In this document: positions 38,518 to 48,175 of the stretch, one piece after another
Numbering within the stretch: the first letter of the stretch is position 1
How the letters are laid out: each line of letters opens with the position of its first letter
Assembly (NCBI RefSeq): GCF_001431725.1
Contig: NZ_CP013106.1
Coordinates: 4,402,001-4,466,000 of the forward strand
Length of the DNA: 64,000 bases
DNA from: Halomonas huangheensis
Lineage (GTDB): Bacteria; Pseudomonadota; Gammaproteobacteria; Pseudomonadales; Halomonadaceae
Direction: 5' to 3'
Program-made: the position numbers and the translations under genes
The notes under the pieces: generated by a model
Told to the model about the DNA's origin: nothing
Database searches by the model: none
What the model saw: the letters and a program-made list of their open reading frames with translations, nothing else

Positions 38518-39363
38518 TCAATCTCCAAGCAGTGTGGGCAACACGTCCTCAGCGGCGGCATCGATCTTCAGGGCAAGCAGGTCATCGGCACGAGTACGAC
38601 CGCGATTGATACAGGCCACGGGTTGCCCTGCCTTCACACTGGCTCGCACGAAACGAAATCCCGAATAGACCATCAACGACGAGCCAACCACCAGCAACGC
38701 CGAGCTCTCCTGCAGTAACCGATGAGCGCTGGCGCTCACCGCTGCCGGCACATTGTCGCCGAAGAACACTACGTCCGGCTTCCAGATACCATCACCACAG
38801 CGACCACAACCCGGTACCTCGAAGGACGAGAAGTCCGTCTCCAGGTCGGCGTCACCATCCGGCGCGGCCCGAGCTGGGCTAGCCTTACTACACCAACCGG
38901 GATTGCGGAGTGACAGTTCCTCATGCAGAGCGTGGCGCATCTGACGGGCACCGCAGCTCATGCAGATCACTTGATCGGCACGTCCATGCAGGTCCACCAC
39001 GCGTCCAGCACCAGCTCGTTGGTGCAGCCCATCCACGTTCTGGGTAATGATGCCACTGACCAGCTGCTGACGTTCCAGCTCCGCCAATGCCCAATGAGCA
39101 GCATTGGGACGGGCATCCGCCAGGGTACGAAAGCCAATCAGGGCACGCGCCCAATAGCGCTGTCGAGCCATATGGCTAGTCATGAAGGCACGATGCTGAA
39201 TCGGTGGCGAACGCTTCCAATCACCCTGTTCATCGCGATAGTCAGGGATACCGCTGGCCGTACTGATGCCAGCACCCGTCAACACCGCCAGCGGAGCATG
39301 ACGCTCGACAAACTCACGCAGGTCCGCGACTATCGAGTGCTGCTGATCCATTTGTTCTGCCAT
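38518..39363 (-). CDS. NAD-dependent protein deacylase, Sir2 family
   Basis: A 281-residue sirtuin. NAD-binding [30 protein letters not shown], catalytic His in DLHGRADQV, zinc ligands CMSCG and [16 protein letters not shown] and [12 protein letters not shown] are all present. The WKRSPPIQH segment and a long insertion between the zinc pairs resemble SIRT4-like class II enzymes, so deacetylase versus lipoamidase activity is open. GGAGAGG lies just before the ATG. It is convergent with yciH. Confidence 0.9.
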   Translation of the reverse strand: MAEQMDQQHSIVADLREFVERHAPLAVLTGAGISTASGIPDYRDEQGDWKRSPPIQHRAFMTSHMARQRYWARALIGFRTLADARPNAAHWALAELERQQLVSGIITQNVDGLHQRAGAGRVVDLHGRADQVICMSCGARQMRHALHEELSLRNPGWCSKASPARAAPDGDADLETDFSSFEVPGCGRCGDGIWKPDVVFFGDNVPAAVSASAHRLLQESSALLVVGSSLMVYSGFRFVRASVKAGQPVACINRGRTRADDLLALKIDAAAEDVLPTLLGD

Positions 39364-39466
39364 GCACCTCTCCAGTATTGCTCTTTTCCCGCAAAGCGTG
39401 GCCCCATGGCCCTGTGGTTGTCTACAATAGTCGCGACCCTAACCCCGATATCGGCAAGGAGTGCCA

Positions 39467-40375
39467 ATGGCCTGGCTCGACTACGTGCTGCCACTGTTCT
39501 TCCTCTTTCCGCTCGCCGCGGCTGCCGTGGTAGTAGTGGCTTTGCGTAGCCTGCATGATGCCCGTGTACGCTCTCCCCTCGACGCTCAGCCGATGTGCGA
39601 ACCAGGGCAGGGCCTACGCGACCGCCTCGACCGTGCCTTTGCCACTCTGTTCCTCAATGCCTCGCTGGGCCCTATCCTGACGCTGGCCCCGTTGGTCTAT
39701 GGCATGGGCCGCATGGTGTTCTCCGAGCAGCAGAACTGGTTGGAGTGGGCTCTCTACGGCGCCCTATGCACCTTGCTTGCCCTGCTGGTGAGCCTGCGCT
39801 TGATTCGAGATTACCAACGCATCCAACGCCTCAAGCTGGGGCTCGCCTGCGAACTGGCCATCGGTCAGGAACTGGAACGCCTGATACGTCCCGAGGCCCA
39901 TCCCTACTACGTTTTCCATGATGTACCCGCTGACACCTTCATCATCGATCATGTCGCCATCACTCCATATGCCGTGTTCGTGATTGAAGTCCGTGCACGC
40001 ACTCCTGTCATGGCACCCAGCGGCGAGATTCTCGATAGCGTGACGGTCGAGCACGAACGGCTGCGTTTCCCGGGCTGGAAAGAACGCAAGCCACAACGCA
40101 AGGCACGCCAGGCTACCAGTTGGGTACGTGCCTGGCTGAGTCGCGAGCTGGGCCAACAGGTGCCGGTCCACGGCATTCTGGCCCTGCCTGGCTGGAAAGT
40201 GGTCAGGGAAGTGCAGAGTGCTGACCTCGATGTGGTCGATGGCGTCGGTCTGGCCGACAGTATCAACCAACTCCGTAGCGGTGCATCGCTGCCCAGCGAA
40301 ATTCACGACCGACTGATCGTGGCACTGCGCAAGCGTGCTCAGCATGGCGGCTCGCCGCTGGCGAACGACATCTAA
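39467..40375 (+). CDS. Membrane-anchored NERD domain protein
   Basis: A 302-residue protein. Residues 5-25 and two segments around 65-110 are hydrophobic helices; residues 125-230 form a NERD (nuclease-related) domain with the AIGQELERLI start and the nuclease-like core IDHVAITPYAVFVIEVRA. The pattern Asp...Glu-Val-Arg replaces the usual D-x(n)-ExK, so nuclease activity may be weak. It starts at the ATG with AAGGAG five bases upstream. Function unknown; it might process DNA or RNA at the membrane. Confidence 0.8.
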   Translation: MAWLDYVLPLFFLFPLAAAAVVVVALRSLHDARVRSPLDAQPMCEPGQGLRDRLDRAFATLFLNASLGPILTLAPLVYGMGRMVFSEQQNWLEWALYGALCTLLALLVSLRLIRDYQRIQRLKLGLACELAIGQELERLIRPEAHPYYVFHDVPADTFIIDHVAITPYAVFVIEVRARTPVMAPSGEILDSVTVEHERLRFPGWKERKPQRKARQATSWVRAWLSRELGQQVPVHGILALPGWKVVREVQSADLDVVDGVGLADSINQLRSGASLPSEIHDRLIVALRKRAQHGGSPLANDI

Positions 40376-40388
40376 GCCTCCATCTGCC

Positions 40389-41219
40389 TCAGCGGAAGGA
40401 GCGTATCTCGATATAGCGCGGGCAACGTCCGTGCGGTTGATCGACAAGGCTGGATGCTGATGGAAAGTCATCGACTCGCTCGGCATCGATGCCGATACGA
40501 ATCTCGGTAAGAAAACGATCACTGGGCCCTCCGCACTGCAACGAGAGCGCTGAGCCGGTGCCATCTCCAAAGGCATCCTCGAAGGCTGTGATCAATGCAT
40601 TGCGGCTGACCTCCTCGCCACGGTGCGCGAGCATGAAATCGCCCAGCGCACTGGCATTGACGATTTCCGCCAGTGCTATCGCCCCCTCGAAGAAGTCCTC
40701 TTCGTTCACCCCCGTACAGGCACCATGCTTGGCGTACTCGTAACGATCCAGGCAACTGGCGCGACCCGGCATCGAAGCATTCAAGGCATTCTCCAGCTCA
40801 GTATCGAACTCGATGGGCGGTCCCATCTCACAGAAACCACCTCGGGGGCGCCGATGCTCGACGAAACAGCCTTCACGATGCCAGGTATCGATATCCAGCC
40901 CCTCGTCGATCAGGCGGTCTGGTCGTGACGGCCAGAGGCCATGAATAACGAAGCCGTCATCCGCCGCAGCCATCAACACCGGATCGCGACACTCGCGAGG
41001 CGGTTGGCGGCGCGTGGCACAGAACCCGGGGTGCCAGGTCAGCGCCAGGGTATAGCTGTCGAAGTGCTTGCGCTCAAGATCGTCCAGCGCCTGCTGCTGT
41101 TCGCGATCTGACAACAGCTGCTGCGCACTGACCAGAGGTGAGCCCAGCAACAGGCCAACCATCAGCACCATGCAGCCACATAGCACTGCTTTCAAGACGC
41201 TCCTGTTCAGCCTGAACAT
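40389..41219 (-). CDS. Secreted ribonuclease T2 family protein
   Basis: A 276-residue protein with signal peptide (CGCMVLMVGLLLGSPLVSAQ). The two catalytic segments are GFVIHGLWPSRP (CAS1, His) and YEYAKHGACTG (CAS2, Glu-Lys-His), and WHPGFCATR marks the N-terminal RNase T2 strand. Several Cys suit periplasmic disulphides. It probably degrades RNA in the periplasm or medium, like RNase I. GGAGGGAGGA precedes the ATG at 41219, which is preferred to an upstream start. Confidence 0.9.
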   Translation of the reverse strand: MFRLNRSVLKAVLCGCMVLMVGLLLGSPLVSAQQLLSDREQQQALDDLERKHFDSYTLALTWHPGFCATRRQPPRECRDPVLMAAADDGFVIHGLWPSRPDRLIDEGLDIDTWHREGCFVEHRRPRGGFCEMGPPIEFDTELENALNASMPGRASCLDRYEYAKHGACTGVNEEDFFEGAIALAEIVNASALGDFMLAHRGEEVSRNALITAFEDAFGDGTGSALSLQCGGPSDRFLTEIRIGIDAERVDDFPSASSLVDQPHGRCPRYIEIRSFR

Positions 41220-41289
41220 GAGTCCTCCCTCCGTGGATGGTAGCCAGCGTGCCAACCGCTCATGGCATTTTCATGACCGTAGCCATGCA

Positions 41290-42627
41290 TTACGACGTCT
41301 TGAGCTTACCGCCCATTTCCTGGGCAAGGTCCACTGCATAGTGGTCGGTCATGCCGCCAATGAAGTCGAGCATGCGGCGATAACTGTCATACAGTGACCA
41401 GGAAGGCAACGGCGTATTTTCGCCGATCAGCGCCAGCACACGCTGATGCTTGAAGCTCGAGTGGCCAGTGTAGTGCAGCTCATGGGCGGCACCGATGAAG
41501 GCCTCAAGCAGGATACCCAAGGTGGTGTAGGCACCGATCTCCAGCTTGGCCTTGCGCGTGTTGCAGAAGATCCGCTTGCGCGCCAGTTCCTTGGCCAGCT
41601 TGACCCCCCAGTCCAGGTCCGGGTGACACAGCTCGAGCAGGTCGTCGCGCAAGGTGCCATGCAACAGCTCGTGCTCATGCTCGACAAATACTCGACCGAC
41701 ATCATTTACCGCTCGCTCCATGGCCGCACCACGCAGCGCCGCGATGCGGCGCCGCTGAGACACACCAGCCTCCTGCATCTCGCGGTAATCGGCTGGCTCG
41801 CCGCCGGCAATCTGGGTGAGGATCTGGGCGACTTCATCGAAGGCGAGGATATCCATCTCCACACCATCCTCGAGGTCGAGCAGCGCATAGCAGATGTCGT
41901 CCGCCGCCTCGACCAGCCACGCCAACGGGTGACGACACCAGCGATGTGGCCCCTGGGGAAGCAACCCCAGGTGATCAGCAACCTGTTCCAGCAGGGCAAG
42001 TTCACTCTGATAGCAGCTGAACTTGCCGCTCTGGCCACCATGGCTAGCCGTCCAGGGGTACTTGAGCAGTGTACCGAGCGTTGCAGCGGTAAGGCGCATG
42101 CCGCCGCGAAACTGGTTGTATTCAATCTGGGTAACGATACGGAAGCCCTGCGCGTTACCCTCATAGGTCAACAGATCCCTGCGCTCGAGCTCAGACAATC
42201 CATCAAGCAATCCGGTACCCCGTACTTCAGCCGATTTGAACCAGTCGCGAATAGCATATTCGCCGGCATGGCCGAAGGGCGGATTACCGATATCGTGCCC
42301 AAGACAGGCCGCTTGAACGATCACACCGAGATCCGCCGACGTGATCCCGACCGGTAGCCGATCACCAAGTAACTCTCCAACACTCATACCCAGTGAACGC
42401 CCCACACAGCCGACTTCCAGCGAATGAGTCAGACGGGTATGGATATGATCGTTGTCCGCCAGAGGATGAACCTGGGTCTTGCGGCCAAGGCGACGGAAGG
42501 AGCCGGAGAAGACGATACGATCATGATCCTTGTGGAAGGGACTACGCCCCACCTCATCACGTGCCGTGCCACGTGTATCATGCAGGCGAACCGGATCCAG
42601 CAGTCGCTCCCAGGTCATTGACTTCAT
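41290..42627 (-). CDS. dgt: Deoxyguanosinetriphosphate triphosphohydrolase-like protein
   Basis: A 445-residue HD-domain dNTPase. Metal ligands lie in HTRLTHSLEVG and CLGHDIGNPPFGHAGE, with RSPFHKDHDRIVFSGSFRRL and a C-terminal HD-associated region (YDSYRRMLDFIGGMTDHYA). It hydrolyses dNTPs to nucleosides and tripolyphosphate and is linked to mutation control and phage defence. The start at 42627 follows AAGGAG with good spacing; an upstream Met is less likely. Confidence 0.92.
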   Translation of the reverse strand: MKSMTWERLLDPVRLHDTRGTARDEVGRSPFHKDHDRIVFSGSFRRLGRKTQVHPLADNDHIHTRLTHSLEVGCVGRSLGMSVGELLGDRLPVGITSADLGVIVQAACLGHDIGNPPFGHAGEYAIRDWFKSAEVRGTGLLDGLSELERRDLLTYEGNAQGFRIVTQIEYNQFRGGMRLTAATLGTLLKYPWTASHGGQSGKFSCYQSELALLEQVADHLGLLPQGPHRWCRHPLAWLVEAADDICYALLDLEDGVEMDILAFDEVAQILTQIAGGEPADYREMQEAGVSQRRRIAALRGAAMERAVNDVGRVFVEHEHELLHGTLRDDLLELCHPDLDWGVKLAKELARKRIFCNTRKAKLEIGAYTTLGILLEAFIGAAHELHYTGHSSFKHQRVLALIGENTPLPSWSLYDSYRRMLDFIGGMTDHYAVDLAQEMGGKLKTS

Positions 42628-42845
42628 CGGCAGCGCTCCTTGTGCAACCAGCCCATCAAAGAACACCATTCTGGCACCCGGTTATACGCTTGACCACAAT
42701 CGGTCACTACCTGCCACGTGCCAAGACGCCAATACCTGGCCTCTACAGCAGCTGGCACCTGGTAAAAGCCTCTACTCCTGAGTGATCGCTGGCGATGAAT
42801 CCGGTTGCTGAGGCGCGACTGTCGCTGGTCACCGCAGCGGATAGT

Positions 42846-44342
42846 TCAACCGAGGCGCCGCCTGAGCAACAGCGAGTACACCAGCCCAGCCACCAATAGT
42901 GTCGCGGCAAAGGCATAGATGCCGATGGAGATTCCGCTGTTGATCAGAATGCTCCAGTCTCCACCACTGATCGACATTGCGCGGCGTAGGTTGAACTCCA
43001 TCTGCCCCCCGAGCAGTAGCCCCAACACCACCGGTACAGTGGGTATCTCCAGTTTGCGCAGTACATAGCCGAGCACACCAAACGCCAGCATCATGTACAG
43101 ATCGAAGGGGCTATTGTTCAGCGAATAAACGCCAACGAAGGCAATCAATACCACCATCGGCATCAGAAACCACCTCGGAGCCTGCAGCACTCGCGCAAAC
43201 AGCCCGACCAGCGGCACATTGAGAATCAGCAACATGACATTGCCGATGAACAGCGCCGCCACCAGCCCCCAGACCATGTCCGGTTGCTGGGCAAACAGCA
43301 ACGGGCCGGGAGTGATATTCATCGACAGCAACAATGCCAACAGAATGGCGGTAGTGCCGCTCCCGGGAATCCCCAGCGACAGCATCGGGATCAATGCGCC
43401 CCCGGCTGCGGCATTGTTGCCCGCTTCCGGTGCTGCGACACCGCGTGGATCGCCGTTACCGAAATTACCCTTGCGGCCCAACCAACGCTTCTCGAGCATG
43501 TAGGCAAGGAAACTGCCCAGCGACGCCCCGGCACCCGGCAACACGCCTGCCACGAAACCGATTACCGAACCACGGCCGATGGTACCGGCACACGGCAGCG
43601 ACGCCTTCATTCCCGGCCAGGCGGACCCCAGCCGCATGTGCGGCTTATCAGCATCATGCCGCGTTTCGAGAAACAGCAAACACTCGGAGATCGCAAACAA
43701 CCCGACCAACGCAACGATGAAGTCGATACCGTCATACAGTTCGTAGGTGCCGAAAGTGAAACGCGCCACTCCCGCCACCGGTTCAACGCCGACGGTGCCC
43801 AGTAACAGGCCCAGACAGGCGGCGATAAAGCTCTTGGCAAAACTGCCGCTGGTCACTCCGCCAATGGTCACGAAGGCCAACATGAACAGCGCGAAGTATT
43901 CCGCGGGCCCGAACTTGATCGCTACCGCAACCAGCAGCGGCGCAAACAGCGTCAATCCGATGGTGGCCAGAGTCGCTCCGACGAAGGAGGCCACTGCCGA
44001 CAACCCCAGCGCCTCGCCTCCGCGCCCCTTGAGCGCCATGGGGTAACCATCCAGAGTGGTCATCATCGCCGGTTCATCACCGGGAATATTGAGCACAATC
44101 GAGCTGATGCGCCCACCATACATGCAGCCATAGTAGACGCTGACCAGCAGGATCAACGCCGCCGTAGGCGCGAGGCCGAAATTGAAGGCCAGTGGAATCA
44201 TCAAGGCGACGCCGTTGACGGGCCCCAGGCCGGGCAAGGCACCAATCAGAGTGCCCACCGCGCAACCAATCAACGCCAGCAATAGATGCTCGGGCTGAGT
44301 GGCGACGGCAAAGCCATGGGCGAGAAAATCCAGAGTCTCCAT
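42846..44342 (-). CDS. tctA: Tripartite tricarboxylate transporter large permease TctA
   Basis: A 498-residue membrane protein with about 12 helices. The duplicated TctA motifs (GTLIGALPGLGPVNGVALMIPL, YYGCMYGGRISSIVLNIPG, PGSGTTAILLALLL) are complete. It forms the permease with TctB and receives substrate from TctC, driven by an ion gradient. It starts one base after the tctB stop with GGGAGG as ribosome site. The substrate is a tricarboxylate or another carboxylate. Confidence 0.93.
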   Translation of the reverse strand: METLDFLAHGFAVATQPEHLLLALIGCAVGTLIGALPGLGPVNGVALMIPLAFNFGLAPTAALILLVSVYYGCMYGGRISSIVLNIPGDEPAMMTTLDGYPMALKGRGGEALGLSAVASFVGATLATIGLTLFAPLLVAVAIKFGPAEYFALFMLAFVTIGGVTSGSFAKSFIAACLGLLLGTVGVEPVAGVARFTFGTYELYDGIDFIVALVGLFAISECLLFLETRHDADKPHMRLGSAWPGMKASLPCAGTIGRGSVIGFVAGVLPGAGASLGSFLAYMLEKRWLGRKGNFGNGDPRGVAAPEAGNNAAAGGALIPMLSLGIPGSGTTAILLALLLSMNITPGPLLFAQQPDMVWGLVAALFIGNVMLLILNVPLVGLFARVLQAPRWFLMPMVVLIAFVGVYSLNNSPFDLYMMLAFGVLGYVLRKLEIPTVPVVLGLLLGGQMEFNLRRAMSISGGDWSILINSGISIGIYAFAATLLVAGLVYSLLLRRRLG

Positions 44343-44343
44343 A

Positions 44344-44829
44344 TCACTCGCCTCCCAGCCAGGGCATATCCGGTAGCGGAATGCCGAGGGCATACTCGAA
44401 AAGCAGATACAGTCCTATGGACAGCCCTATGCCAGCCATCAATGCCTGACGCCAATCGGCACCAAACAATCGCACCAACAGAACGGTTCCCACTAGCGAT
44501 ACCGGTATAAAACCAAACGGCTCCAACAAAGCGGCATATGCAACCAACAACACCAGTACTGCCAGCTGACGCGCCAGTCCGGCCTTGTCTGGCCATCGCT
44601 CATTGAAGCCAGGCCTCAACAGCAGATAGCCTGACAGCACCGCCAACGGCACGCTGACCAGGCGTGGAAAGACCCCGGGGCCCACCGGCTGCATGAAGCC
44701 AGTGACAAAGGCATGGGAATGCCACCAGGCGGCGACCGCCAGAACCAGCAGCACAGTACCGGCAATGCGATCGCCGACCGGAGCCGACCGGCGATTCTGT
44801 TGAGCGTCGGGGTGACCCAGCTCACTCAT
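44344..44829 (-). CDS. tctB: Tripartite tricarboxylate transporter small permease TctB
   Basis: A 161-residue four-helix membrane protein (RIAGTVLLVLAVAAWWHS, PRLVSVPLAVLSGYLLL, LAVLVLLVAYAALLEPFGF, LSIGLYLLFEYALGIPLP). The LEPFGF and VGTVLLVRLFG motifs are TctB-like. It overlaps tctC by four bases and abuts tctA. Confidence 0.9.
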   Translation of the reverse strand: MSELGHPDAQQNRRSAPVGDRIAGTVLLVLAVAAWWHSHAFVTGFMQPVGPGVFPRLVSVPLAVLSGYLLLRPGFNERWPDKAGLARQLAVLVLLVAYAALLEPFGFIPVSLVGTVLLVRLFGADWRQALMAGIGLSIGLYLLFEYALGIPLPDMPWLGGE

Positions 44830-45827
44830 TGGATAACCCCGATATCACGGGAGATCTCCTCGACGCGATCAATCGACTCCTGCACAAAGTTCGAGAACTC
44901 GTCCCCACCACGCCATAGTGGCACCAGTCCGTTCTGCGCTGCGACGTCCTTCCACTCGGAGCTGTCATACAACTGTTGGAGTGTATCGACCATGGCCGCG
45001 TAATCCTCATCGGAAACCTCGCCCCCGGTGTAGAACCCGCGCCAGTTGTAGCCGGTCACGTCATACCCCTGTTCGATCGCAGTGGGCAATTCATCGAAAG
45101 GCGCCGGTAGCGGTTCCTCGGACAGGACAGCCAGTACCCGAACATCACCGGACTCGATGAAACCGGCCACTTCTCCCAGGTCGGTGGACACCACATCCAC
45201 ATGATTGCCCATCATCTGGGTCACGGCGGGGCCGCCCCCGTCGAACTGCACCCAACGCAGCTGACCGATCTGTTCACTCGCCAGTCCAGCAGCTTCGGCC
45301 AGCATCAACGCGCGGATATGGTCCCAACCACCGGCACCGCTGGAGCCAGCCACGGCCAGAGCACTCGGATCTTCGACAATATCCTGGAGGAGTTCTTCGA
45401 GGTCCTGATAAGGGCTCTGGTCATCGACCAGAATCACTCCGACATCGGTGCCCAACATACCCAGCCAGCGCATGGTATCGGCATCTCCCGGATAACGCCC
45501 TTGCGCGATCTGGGTCATCCCAACGGTACTGGTGGCAACGATCAAGTTACTATCAGCGGCACGCTTGCCGGCGACATTGGAAAATGCCACGGCTCCCACG
45601 CCACCGGGCATGTTGGTAACCTGTACAGACCCATCCGTCAGCTCGAGATCCGTCAGCAACTTACCGACGCTACGGCAAGTGAAATCCCAACCACCACCAG
45701 GATCAGCAGGTGCGATGCACTCGTCAATAGGTAACGCCAGACCAGGAGTGGAAACCGCGAGCCCCGCGGCCACCAGTGGCAGGCTGAGATAACGCTTGAG
45801 ATAGCTCCTGGGAAACATAGCTGGCAT
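44826..45827 (-). CDS. tctC: Tripartite tricarboxylate transporter substrate-binding protein TctC
   Basis: A 333-residue periplasmic protein with signal peptide (LPLVAAGLAVSTPGLALP). The Bug/TctC-type ligand loop (DPGGGWDFTCR), VTNMPGGVGAVAFSNV and GNHVDVVSTDLGEVAGFIESG are typical. AAGGAG lies six bases before the ATG. An ACAACAATA motif lies about 35 bases upstream of the start on the message. First gene of tctCBA. Confidence 0.93.
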   Translation of the reverse strand: MPAMFPRSYLKRYLSLPLVAAGLAVSTPGLALPIDECIAPADPGGGWDFTCRSVGKLLTDLELTDGSVQVTNMPGGVGAVAFSNVAGKRAADSNLIVATSTVGMTQIAQGRYPGDADTMRWLGMLGTDVGVILVDDQSPYQDLEELLQDIVEDPSALAVAGSSGAGGWDHIRALMLAEAAGLASEQIGQLRWVQFDGGGPAVTQMMGNHVDVVSTDLGEVAGFIESGDVRVLAVLSEEPLPAPFDELPTAIEQGYDVTGYNWRGFYTGGEVSDEDYAAMVDTLQQLYDSSEWKDVAAQNGLVPLWRGGDEFSNFVQESIDRVEEISRDIGVIQ

Positions 45828-46204
45828 GTCGTTCTCCTTGTTCCGCTGGTGAGCGGTATTGTTGTGAGGAGCGGAAAGCCTATCGCCGCGGTTGTGATCA
45901 TGTTGTTTTTCAAACCGCTGATTCAGAGTAGATAATTCCGCAATATATCGCCTACTGCTGTATTCCCCATGAACCTTTCCGCGGACATGCCTTACTGGCT
46001 ACCAGGGCCAGCTTCATGTGCCTCAAGCGCCGATAGTGAGCTGGTGATGGCGCTGATCTACCGCCACAACGCTGGTGATCCTTGCCGCCCTCCCGATGTT
46101 GCTCGTTCCAGTGTTCAAGCGCATGCTGACGCACAACCGTATAATCGACCCCGCGCCACCAATGAAGGCGGCGTCGAAGCCACAGTCTGATCCGGAGTTT
46201 GAGC
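45828..46204. other. Divergent promoter region between tctC and the aminopeptidase gene
   Basis: There is no convincing gene; a 73-codon frame at 45969-46190 lacks a ribosome site and coding character. A TATAAT at 46140-46145 could be a -10 for the aminopeptidase gene, although no good -35 is at the right distance. The tctC leader on the minus strand contains CACAACAATACC, a CA-rich motif. I see no NtrC or other known operator. Confidence 0.45.
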
Positions 46205-48013
46205 ATGTCACCTGCACCTGTAGCAGCCAGCCGTCTCGCAGCCCTGCGTGAAGCCATGCAACGCCATGGCATCGATGCCTGGTGGTTGCCTTCCAGTGAT
46301 CCCCATCACAGTGAATACCTGCCAGAGCACTGGTCCGGTCGCGAGTGGTTATCAGGCTTCGACGGCTCGGTGGGCACACTGGTGATCACACAGCAGGACG
46401 CCGGCGTATGGGTCGACAGCCGTTACTTCGTGCAGGCTGAAACCCAACTGGCCGGTTCTGGCATCGCAATGATGAAGCTGACCCAGGGCCAGGCAGCCGC
46501 GCCGATTCAATGGCTGGCAGAGCAGTTGCCTGCTGGCGCCACGATCGGCTACGACGCCCAGGTCGTGTCGCTGGCCCATGCTCGTCAAATGGACGAGATT
46601 CTCGGTGGTGCCGGCATCAAGCAACGCGGCGACCTCGACCTCCTCGATGAGATCTGGGGCGAGCGCCCGGCACTGCCTACCGCCAGCATCCAGCCGCATG
46701 CTGCTCAGTACCTGGACGAATCCCGCGCCCAGCGCCTGAGCGGAGTGCGTGACGCCATCGCGGAGCATGGCGCCGACTGGCACCTGATTTCGACACTCGA
46801 CGATATTGCCTGGCTGACCCAACTACGGGGCGCCGACGTCGGCTTCAATCCGGTATTTCTAGCGCACATGCTGATCGGTCGCGACACTGCCACACTATTC
46901 GTCGCCCCTGGCAAGATCGACCCAACTCTGAGCGAGGCATTGGCCAGAGACGGCATTCAGATCGCCGACTACAGCGACTGGTCCAGCGCCCTGGCGGCAC
47001 TGCCGACCAGCCAGAGAATACTGCTCGATCCGGCACGCCTGTCAGTCGGCACTCGCCAGGCACTGCCCGACGCCATGCCGGTGGTCGAGGCCTTCCAGCC
47101 CAGCACCCTGGCCAAAGGCTGCAAGACTGACCATGAGCTGAGCTGGGTACGCCAGACCATGGAGATCGATGGTATCGCGCTGTGCCGCTTCTTCGCCTGG
47201 TTGGAAAAAAGCCTGGCCGCAGGAGAAAAAGTCACCGAACTGACCATCGACGAGCGTCTTCGTGAACAGCGCCAGCGCGCCGAAAGCTTTTTCTGCGAGA
47301 GCTTCAATACCATTGCCGCTTTCAATGCCAATGGTGCCCTGCCTCACTACCATGCCACCGAAGAAGCACATTCGGTGATCGAGGGTGACGGCCTACTGCT
47401 GATCGACTCTGGTGGTCAATACTACGGCGGTACCACCGACATCACGCGCATGGTGCCTGTAGGCCAGGTTTCCGCCGCCCAACGCGAGGATTGCAGCCTG
47501 GTGCTCAAGGGCATGATTGCCCTGTCTCGTGCGCGCTTCCCGCTGGGGATCGCCGCCCCGCGCCTCGATGCGATTGCCCGTGCGCCGCTATGGGCCACCG
47601 GCCGCGACTATGGCCACGGTACCGGCCATGGTGTCGGCTATTTCCTCAACGTCCACGAAGGACCACAGGTGATCAGCTCCGGGGCATCGGTCGCCGCACA
47701 TACTGCCATGCAGCCGGGCATGATCACCTCCAACGAACCCGGCGTCTATCGTCCCGGCCAGTGGGGCGTGCGCATCGAGAACCTGGTGGCCAACCGCGCC
47801 GCTCCCGAGAGTGAGTTCGGCGACTTCCTGGAGTTCGAGACACTGACGCTCTGCCCCATCGATACTCGCTGCCTGGACCTGGCATTGCTGGATGCCGGCG
47901 AAATCGAGTGGCTCAACGGCTATCACGCCGAAGTTCGCCAGCGCCTTGCGCCTCATCTCGACGGTGATGCACTGGAGTGGCTGAAGGAACGGACGGAGGC
48001 GGTCGACAGGTAA
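46205..48013 (+). CDS. Aminopeptidase P family protein (M24B)
   Basis: A 602-residue three-domain Xaa-Pro aminopeptidase of the long type. Two creatinase-like N-terminal domains (RHGIDAWWLPSSDPHHSEYL, DAGVWVDSRYFVQAETQL) precede a pita-bread domain with the dinuclear metal ligands Asp (LLIDSGGQYYGGTTDITR), His (GHGTGHGVGYFLNVHEGP), Glu (TSNEPGVYRPG) and Glu (RIENLVANR). It cleaves N-terminal residues preceding proline. The ATG at 46205 follows GGAG; a TTG two codons earlier is possible. Confidence 0.93.
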   Translation: MSPAPVAASRLAALREAMQRHGIDAWWLPSSDPHHSEYLPEHWSGREWLSGFDGSVGTLVITQQDAGVWVDSRYFVQAETQLAGSGIAMMKLTQGQAAAPIQWLAEQLPAGATIGYDAQVVSLAHARQMDEILGGAGIKQRGDLDLLDEIWGERPALPTASIQPHAAQYLDESRAQRLSGVRDAIAEHGADWHLISTLDDIAWLTQLRGADVGFNPVFLAHMLIGRDTATLFVAPGKIDPTLSEALARDGIQIADYSDWSSALAALPTSQRILLDPARLSVGTRQALPDAMPVVEAFQPSTLAKGCKTDHELSWVRQTMEIDGIALCRFFAWLEKSLAAGEKVTELTIDERLREQRQRAESFFCESFNTIAAFNANGALPHYHATEEAHSVIEGDGLLLIDSGGQYYGGTTDITRMVPVGQVSAAQREDCSLVLKGMIALSRARFPLGIAAPRLDAIARAPLWATGRDYGHGTGHGVGYFLNVHEGPQVISSGASVAAHTAMQPGMITSNEPGVYRPGQWGVRIENLVANRAAPESEFGDFLEFETLTLCPIDTRCLDLALLDAGEIEWLNGYHAEVRQRLAPHLDGDALEWLKERTEAVDR

Positions 48014-48175
48014 GGGCAAGGAGAAGGTAGAAAAGGGAAGGTAGAAGAGAGAAGACACACCCCAAACCTCGAGTAGCGAACCACGAGGCTACTCCAGTGC
48101 TCACAGTCTGGAAACTCGGGGGGGTTGGGGTACTTCTTCCCTCTTCCTTCTTGCTTCTTTTCTCTCGCCTCTCGT
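48014..48175. repeat. Purine/pyrimidine imperfect inverted repeat between pepP-like gene and ntrC
   Basis: The left half is almost pure purine (AGAAGGTAGAAAAGGGAAGG) and the right half almost pure pyrimidine (CTTCTTCCCTCTTCCTTC), forming imperfect inverted arms of about 50 bases, including CCCCAAACC opposite GGTTGGGG. A perfect GAGTAGC/GCTACTC stem lies at 48071-48094. It could act as a bidirectional terminator between the convergent genes or be a REP-like element. Confidence 0.6.

Noticed and set aside
41446-42357. 303-codon frame opposite dgt
   Set aside because: The antisense strand of a clear dgt gene with all family motifs; the composition reflects third-position bias.
45969-46190. 73-codon frame between tctC and the aminopeptidase gene
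   Set aside because: No ribosome site, no recognisable protein pattern, and it occupies the divergent promoter region.
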